The notes beneath the pieces were generated by a model, which searched no databases, had not been told where the DNA came from, and saw only the letters and a list, made by a program, of their open reading frames with translations. Made by a program: the position numbers and the translations under genes. A DNA stretch of 13,198 nt from Pseudomonadota bacterium (GTDB lineage: Bacteria > Pseudomonadota > Alphaproteobacteria > Rhizobiales > Xanthobacteraceae), in the NCBI GenBank assembly GCA_023417665.1, contig JAEZFA010000078.1:1-13198 (forward strand), given 5' to 3'. Shown in pieces: positions 8,967 through 13,198 of the stretch. How positions within the stretch are numbered: position 1 is the stretch's first letter; each line of letters begins with the position of its first letter.

Positions 8967-9013
8967 TCCGGAAGCGGCAGTCCGGACTTGAACGACCGGC
9001 AGGGGTCGTTCGA
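8967..9013 (+). promoter_or_regulatory. Two tandem hairpins in the hfq 5' leader
   Basis: Hairpin 1 pairs TCCGGA (8967-8972) with TCCGGA (8981-8986) around an 8-nt loop, AGCGGCAG. Hairpin 2 pairs TTGAACGACC (8988-8997) with GGTCGTTCGA (9004-9013), 10 bp with one G-U, around the 6-nt loop GGCAGG. One base separates them and both loops show GGCAG. They end 20 nt before the strong hfq Shine-Dalgarno (AGAAGGA, 9034-9040), which stays free. A role in mRNA stability or in autoregulation by Hfq is inference. Confidence 0.45.
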
Positions 9014-9048
9014 AACATCGCTCGCCCGAACCAAGAAGGAAAATCCCC

Positions 9049-9312
9049 ATGGCGGCGGATAGAACGCAAAATCTCCAGGACACTTTTCTCAACTACGTGC
9101 GGAAGAACAAAACACCGCTGACGATTTTTCTCGTCAACGGCGTCAAGCTGCAGGGCGTGGTGACGTGGTTCGACAACTTCTGCGTCTTGCTGCGCAGGGA
9201 CGGGCACGGACAACTGGTCTACAAGCACGCGATCTCCACGATCATGCCGGGGGCACCGGTTTCGCTGTTCGAGGGAACGGACGACCACATCCCCGCCGGA
9301 GACAAAACCTAG
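9049..9312 (+). CDS. hfq: RNA chaperone Hfq
   Basis: Hfq is a hexameric Sm-like protein that helps small RNAs pair with mRNAs; in several alphaproteobacteria it influences nitrogen fixation and nitrogen control. The 87-residue protein has the Sm1 block IFLVNGVKLQGVVTWFDNF (26-44) and the Sm2 block VYKHAIST (57-64), with the proximal-face residues Gln10, Asp11, Phe44, Lys59 and His60 matching E. coli Gln8, Asp9, Phe42, Lys56 and His57. Phe27 stands where E. coli has Tyr25 on the distal face. The C-terminal tail is short (about 16 residues beyond the Sm core), as is usual in this class. The ATG at 9049 has an excellent Shine-Dalgarno, AGAAGGA, 8 nt upstream. The UAG stop directly abuts the hflX start in the same frame. 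Confidence 0.98.
   Translation: MAADRTQNLQDTFLNYVRKNKTPLTIFLVNGVKLQGVVTWFDNFCVLLRRDGHGQLVYKHAISTIMPGAPVSLFEGTDDHIPAGDKT
9298..9302 (+). promoter_or_regulatory. Ribosome binding site of hflX inside the hfq 3' end
   Basis: GGAGA at 9298-9302 lies 10 nt before the TTG at 9313 and within the last codons of hfq. It decides in favour of the TTG as the hflX start despite the absence of any intergenic base. Confidence 0.55.
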
Positions 9313-10683
9313 TTGGAGCCTCGCAAAGCCGCCCGCAAGAAATCGAAGCGAGGCGAGCCGCCGGCAGCCGACCCTTCGCGTGATGCGACGAAGGTCGTCG
9401 TCGTGGTGCCGGTGCTCGCGCGCGGCAAAGGCGACGTCGCCAATACCCGCAATCCGCAGGCACGGCTCGAGGAAGCGGTCGGCCTTGCCGCGGCGATCGA
9501 ACTGCATGTCGTTTACGCAGGCATCGTCACGCTCGGCCAGATCCGGCCCGCGACCTTTATCGGCTCGGGCAAGGTGGAAGAGATCGCCGGCATCGTGAAA
9601 AGCGAGAATGCCGGCGTGATGTTCGTGGACTGTGCGCTTTCGCCGGTGCAACAGCGAAATCTCGAAAAGGAATGGTCCGCGAAAGTCATCGATCGTACCG
9701 GCCTCATTCTGGAAATCTTCGGCGCCCGCGCGCGCACCAAGGAAGGCACGCTTCAGGTCGAACTCGCGCACCTGAATTACCAGCGCAGCCGTCTGGTCCG
9801 CTCATGGACGCATCTCGAGCGTCAGCGCGGCGGCTTCGGCTTTCTCGGCGGGCCCGGCGAAACGCAGATCGAGGCCGATCGCCGGCAGATCGACGAACGC
9901 ATCATTCGCATCGAGCGCGAGCTGGAATCGGTGAAGCGCACGCGCGCATTGCACCGGAAGAACCGCAAGCGCGTGCCGTATCCGGTCGTTGCACTGGTCG
10001 GCTATACCAACGCCGGAAAATCGACGCTGTTCAACCGCCTGACCGCGGCGGATGTACGGGCCGAGGATCTCCTGTTCGCGACGCTAGATCCGACGTTGCG
10101 CGGCATCGAATTGCCCGGCGGTACGCGGGCCATTCTCTCCGATACCGTGGGCTTTCTCTCTGAATTGCCGACGCTTCTGGTCGCCGCGTTCCGCGCGACG
10201 CTCGAGGAGGTGATCGAGGCGGACCTGATCCTGCATGTCCGGGACATTTCGCATCCCGACACCGCGGCGCAGGCAACGGACGTGCTTCAGGTGCTGGAAG
10301 AACTTGGCATCGACATCAATGACGCCACGCGCATGATCGAAGTCTGGAACAAGGCCGACCGGCTCGATGCGGATGCGCGGCTGCGCGCCGAGAACCACGC
10401 GGAGCGGCTTCCGGCGGGAAACCGTCCGAGCCTGATTTCGGCGCTGACCGGCGAGGGTATCGACGGCCTCTTGCAGCGTATTGCCGACAAGATCGCGGCA
10501 GGCTGGCCGGTCGTGCGTCTGTCATTGAATGCCGCGGATGGCGCGAACCTCAGCTGGCTCCATCGTCACGGCGAAGTGCTGACGCAGCGGCTCGATGATG
10601 AAGGCATGCTTCATCTGGAAGTGCGCATGGCGCCCGAGAAAGCCGACGAATTCGCGCGTCGCCGCGGAAAACCCGGGCGTTAG
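9313..10683 (+). CDS. hflX: Ribosome-associated GTPase HflX
   Basis: HflX is a GTPase that binds the 50S subunit and, in E. coli, splits stalled 70S ribosomes under stress. The 456-residue protein has an N-terminal HflX domain with GSGKVEEI (84-91) and DCALSPVQQRNLE (106-118), the glycine-rich segment GGFGFLGGPGETQIEADRR (173-191), a coiled-coil-like linker (about 190-220), and a GTPase domain with G1 GYTNAGKST (230-238), G3 DTVGFLSELP (277-286), G4 NKAD (346-349) and a probable G5 SAL (376-378). The start is TTG at 9313, immediately after the hfq UAG and supported by GGAGA upstream; the basic N-terminal residues before about residue 27 are less conserved, so a later start is possible. Pairing with hfq is the classical order (hfq-hflX). 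Confidence 0.96.
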   Translation: MEPRKAARKKSKRGEPPAADPSRDATKVVVVVPVLARGKGDVANTRNPQARLEEAVGLAAAIELHVVYAGIVTLGQIRPATFIGSGKVEEIAGIVKSENAGVMFVDCALSPVQQRNLEKEWSAKVIDRTGLILEIFGARARTKEGTLQVELAHLNYQRSRLVRSWTHLERQRGGFGFLGGPGETQIEADRRQIDERIIRIERELESVKRTRALHRKNRKRVPYPVVALVGYTNAGKSTLFNRLTAADVRAEDLLFATLDPTLRGIELPGGTRAILSDTVGFLSELPTLLVAAFRATLEEVIEADLILHVRDISHPDTAAQATDVLQVLEELGIDINDATRMIEVWNKADRLDADARLRAENHAERLPAGNRPSLISALTGEGIDGLLQRIADKIAAGWPVVRLSLNAADGANLSWLHRHGEVLTQRLDDEGMLHLEVRMAPEKADEFARRRGKPGR

Positions 10684-10697
10684 CTCACGCGCGTTTT
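10668..10697. terminator. Candidate bidirectional terminator across the hflX and mazG stop codons
   Basis: CGGGCGT (10674-10680) and ACGCGCG (10687-10693) pair as a 7-bp stem with one internal G-G mismatch around a 6-nt loop. AAAA (10668-10671) lies on the left and TTTT (10694-10697) on the right, so each strand reads hairpin then T-run (after two bases on the minus strand). The loop and stem edges hold the hflX TAG (10681-10683) and the mazG TGA (10685-10687, minus). The stem is short, so activity is uncertain. Confidence 0.45.
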
Positions 10698-11476
10698 GCC
10701 TGCTGCCAATAGGCTTCCAGTTCTTCGAGCGATGTCTCACCGAATGATTTGCCGGACGCGGCGACGCTCGCTTCGACGCCGTGGAAGCGCTTCTCGAATT
10801 TGTTCGTCGCATTGCGCAACGCGACTTCCGGATCGACGCCGGAGCGGCGTGCGTAATTGACGAGCGAGAAGAGCAGGTCGCCGATTTCCTCCTCGGTGCT
10901 TTCGGGCGTGTCCGCAGCTTTCAGTTCGGCGATTTCCTCGGCAACCTTGTCGAGCACGCCGTCGACATCCGGCCAGTCGAAGCCGACGCGGGCCGCGCGC
11001 TTCTGGATTTTCTCGGCTCGCGTCAGTGCGGGCAGCGCGAGCGGTACGCCGTCCAGCACGCCGGCATCCACGCCACCGGATTTCTGCTTGCGCTCCTCGG
11101 CCTTGATTTCCTCCCAGAGCCGTTTGACCTCGTCCGGGCTCAAGCCGGCTTCGGCGCCGAAAACATGCGGATGCCGCCGGATCAGTTTCTCGGACAGCGT
11201 TTGCACGACATCGTCGAAGCCGAAGGCGCCGGCTTCCTCGGCCATGCGGGCGTGAAACACGACCTGCAGCAACAGGTCGCCAAGCTCGTCTTTCAGCGCC
11301 GCCAGATCCTGCCGGGCGATGGCGTCAGCGACTTCGTAGGCTTCCTCGATGGTGAACGGCGCGATGGTCGCGAAGGTCTGCTTCAGGTCCCACGGGCAGC
11401 CGATGTCCGGCGTCCGCAGCCGCGCCATCAGCGCGAGCAGATCGCGGATTTCGGAAGAGGCTTTCAAATCAGGCAC
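10685..11476 (-). CDS. mazG: Nucleoside triphosphate pyrophosphohydrolase MazG
   Basis: MazG hydrolyses NTPs/dNTPs to NMP plus pyrophosphate; in E. coli it counters MazEF-linked stress and lowers ppGpp. The 263-residue protein, the same length as E. coli MazG, has two MazG repeats. The first has GCPWD (26-30), EEAYEV (44-49) and ELGDLLLQVVFHARMAEE (64-81); the second has EEIAEL (180-185) and EEEIGDLLFSLVNYAR (195-210). The acidic metal-binding residues are intact in both. The open frame begins with GTG at 11476, but the AGGAG there overlaps that codon; TTG three codons later (11467) has AGGAG 7 nt upstream and is the more natural start. It is convergent with hflX, with one base between the stop codons, and divergent from the cyclase gene. 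Confidence 0.95.
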   Translation of the reverse strand: MPDLKASSEIRDLLALMARLRTPDIGCPWDLKQTFATIAPFTIEEAYEVADAIARQDLAALKDELGDLLLQVVFHARMAEEAGAFGFDDVVQTLSEKLIRRHPHVFGAEAGLSPDEVKRLWEEIKAEERKQKSGGVDAGVLDGVPLALPALTRAEKIQKRAARVGFDWPDVDGVLDKVAEEIAELKAADTPESTEEEIGDLLFSLVNYARRSGVDPEVALRNATNKFEKRFHGVEASVAASGKSFGETSLEELEAYWQQAKRA

Positions 11477-11557
11477 TCCTGAGCTTTGCGGCCTTGATTC
11501 GCAGAAGACATATTATGGAACATATCCCTTAGGCCGATCCATTAAACGCCATTTCGA

Positions 11558-11567
11558 TCAAATTTGA
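11558..11567. promoter_or_regulatory. Palindrome in the mazG/cyclase divergent spacer
   Basis: TCAAATTTGA is a perfect 10-bp palindrome in the 176-nt spacer (11477-11652) between the divergent mazG and cyclase starts, an AT-richer patch in GC-rich DNA. Flanking CGA and TCG extend the symmetry with one extra base on the right. A TTGAAT (11564-11569) overlapping it might be a -35 element, but no convincing -10 follows. Two GANTC sites (11496-11500 and 11566-11570) are the target of the alphaproteobacterial CcrM methylase. No binding protein can be named. Confidence 0.3.
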
Positions 11568-11652
11568 ATCGTTCCGCGCGGCCGATCTTAACGGCGGTCT
11601 GCCAGATTTGCGCTTGTGGGATTGCTGTTTCTTCGGGGCTGGAACGACTTTC

Positions 11653-13198
11653 ATGGCTATGGCGGATTTTCAGCGTGGCCCGGCGCGGCTTCGCTGGCTG
11701 TTAATTGCAATCGTTGCCCTGGCGGCAATGCCGGTATTCGCTTTGTATCTTGCACGCCTCAGTTCGAGCAGCGAACGCGCACTCGAACAGGCCCGCGAAT
11801 TTGCTGCCACGCTCGCGCAATCAGGCGCCAACCAGCAGCAGAATCTGGTGCTGAACGCCCGCGGTCTGGGCGAAGCCATCAAGAACATTCCGGCGATCGC
11901 GCTAAATACGAATTGCGACCGTCTGCTTGGCGAGATCAACGCCAAGGCCTCCTGGGCCGCGTCGCTGTTTCTGCTGGATAAAGACGGTACCGGGATCTGC
12001 ACCAGCCGCACGGTCGCGCGCGGCATGAATTTCAGCGATCGCAGCTATTTCAGGGAAGCCCTGCGCACCGGCGAATTCGTGGTCAGCGAAGCCATTATCG
12101 GCCGCGTCACGAAACAGCCGGTCGTTGCCATGGCGGTACCCATCAAGAACGCCGCAGGCGCGATCACGAATATGCTCGTCGTCGGTGTCGAAATGATCTG
12201 GCTGCCTTCGATCGCGAACGCGGCCGAGCAGCGCTATCAGGGCGTGGTGCTGGCCATCAATCGGGATGGCGGTCTGGTGTCCCGCCATGTCCGCAATTCC
12301 GGCATTACCAGCGTCGCGGAAACGGGTACGAGCGACGCGACCTTGCAGCGGCTCGTGACCGCAAAGACGCCGGTTCTCGAATTCGAGGACGACGGCGTGC
12401 AACGCATTTATGGCGTGGCGCATGTAAAGGACATGCAGCTTACGGTCGCCGTTTCGTTCGACCGTGACACGGTGCTCGGGCCCATTCAGCAGCGTTTCTG
12501 GGTCGATCTGGTCTGGCTGCTGCTGGTCGCGGCGGGCTCCATCGGGCTTGCCCTGACGGTCGCGGAATTCAGCGTGCTGCGCGGCGTGCGAAGCCTCAAC
12601 AATACGGCGCTTCGCCTGAAAGCCGGGCGCATGGGCACGCGCGTGAACCTGTCGCCGCGGGTCGCAACCGAACTGCACGACCTCGCCGCAAGCTTCAATT
12701 CCATGATCGCGGAATTCGAGCGGCTCGCGTATCTCGACCGCCTCACCGGCTTGCCGAACCGCCGCTATCTCGAGCGCCAGATGCTGACGCGGGGCACCGA
12801 GCGCGACAAGCGCGGCAACATTATCCCGGAAGCCCTGCTCGCGATCGATCTCGACGGCTTCAAGCCCGTCAACGACATTTTCGGCCACGCCATGGGCGAC
12901 AAGGTGCTGACCGCGGTAGCCCGCCGCATCGCTGCGGTGGCAAGCGACCGGGCGACCGTGGCCCGGCTCGGCGGCGACGAATTCGTGGCCCTGATTGCTC
13001 TTCCCGGCGCGATTGATCCACGGGCTTCGGCACGCGCCTTTGGCGACGAAATCCGCGACGCCCTGCGGGAGCCGTTCGAGATCGACGGCAACCTCTTTCC
13101 GGTCGGCGCGAGCATCGGGGTCGCGGTCGTTCCCGAGGACGCCGAAACGCTCGCCGGCGCGCTGGTGATCGCGGATGCGGCGCTCTACGAGGCCAAGC
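11653..13198 (+). CDS. Membrane-bound sensor diguanylate cyclase (dCache-HAMP-GGDEF), partial at the right edge
   Basis: This is probably an inner-membrane enzyme making c-di-GMP from two GTP in response to a periplasmic ligand. The frame is open to the window end, giving 515 residues. It has a membrane segment at about 13-35, an extracytoplasmic double-Cache-like domain at about 36-275 (DRSYFREALRTG at 129-140 is typical), a second segment at about 283-305, HAMP at about 306-357, and GGDEF from about 358 with LDRLTGLPNRR (361-371), DLDGFKPVND (399-408), GHAMGD (411-416) and GGDEF (440-444). Metal and GTP residues Asp399, Asn407 and Asp416 are present. The inhibitory RxxD I-site is absent (Ser and Ala at the two key positions). 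An EAL domain may follow outside the window. The ATG at 11653 has a mediocre ribosome site (GGAA about 10 nt upstream); ATG at 11659 is an alternative. Confidence 0.9.
   Translation, partial: MAMADFQRGPARLRWLLIAIVALAAMPVFALYLARLSSSSERALEQAREFAATLAQSGANQQQNLVLNARGLGEAIKNIPAIALNTNCDRLLGEINAKASWAASLFLLDKDGTGICTSRTVARGMNFSDRSYFREALRTGEFVVSEAIIGRVTKQPVVAMAVPIKNAAGAITNMLVVGVEMIWLPSIANAAEQRYQGVVLAINRDGGLVSRHVRNSGITSVAETGTSDATLQRLVTAKTPVLEFEDDGVQRIYGVAHVKDMQLTVAVSFDRDTVLGPIQQRFWVDLVWLLLVAAGSIGLALTVAEFSVLRGVRSLNNTALRLKAGRMGTRVNLSPRVATELHDLAASFNSMIAEFERLAYLDRLTGLPNRRYLERQMLTRGTERDKRGNIIPEALLAIDLDGFKPVNDIFGHAMGDKVLTAVARRIAAVASDRATVARLGGDEFVALIALPGAIDPRASARAFGDEIRDALREPFEIDGNLFPVGASIGVAVVPEDAETLAGALVIADAALYEAK

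Noticed and set aside
10781..11482. Plus-strand frame of 233 codons antisense to mazG.
   Set aside because: It mirrors the MazG reading frame and has no motif of its own.
11902..12888. Minus-strand frame of 328 codons antisense to the cyclase.
   Set aside because: The plus-strand frame has Cache, HAMP and GGDEF signatures through the same bases.

Overview
The window is GC-rich, densely coding chromosomal DNA from an alphaproteobacterium, most likely of the order Hyphomicrobiales (Bradyrhizobium/Xanthobacteraceae-like). This rests on protein similarity judged by eye and on gene order: ispD, dusB(nifR3), ntrB, ntrC, ntrY, ntrX, an aminotransferase, hfq, hflX, mazG. It is a conserved core-genome neighbourhood. 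I see no insertion sequence, prophage, CRISPR array, tRNA or rRNA.

Layout. 1-495 (minus): 5' part of ispD or an ispDF fusion (isoprenoid precursor synthesis), cut by the left edge. 638-4250 (plus): the dusB-ntrB-ntrC operon, tightly packed (dusB/ntrB overlap by 4 nt) and closed by a strong hairpin-plus-T terminator at 4254-4294. 4352-8877 (plus): a second unit, ntrY-ntrX-dat, with 3 and 8 nt spacers. 8929-10683 (plus): hfq-hflX with a candidate promoter and a structured hfq leader; the two genes abut with no gap. 10685-11476 (minus): mazG, convergent with hflX with one base between the stop codons and a candidate bidirectional terminator across them. 11653-13198 (plus): a membrane-bound dCache-HAMP-GGDEF diguanylate cyclase, cut by the right edge.

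How it works together. NtrB/NtrC is the soluble nitrogen-sensing pair; NtrC keeps all the parts of a sigma-54 activator. NtrY/NtrX is the membrane-bound paralogous pair; its regulator NtrX keeps the ATPase fold but has no GAFTGA loop, so it probably does not drive sigma-54 polymerase. The class IV aminotransferase co-transcribed with ntrYX acts on amino acids. Hfq (sRNA chaperone, which links to nitrogen control in several alphaproteobacteria), HflX (ribosome-associated GTPase) and MazG (nucleotide housecleaning) are stress-related housekeeping genes. The terminal cyclase links an extracellular signal to c-di-GMP.

No wholly new system is evident. The less ordinary signals are regulatory: a 9-bp inverted repeat covering the dusB ribosome binding site, two tandem hairpins with the same loop motif in the hfq leader, hfq and hflX sharing one frame across a single UAG, and a symmetrical terminator built around two opposing stop codons.
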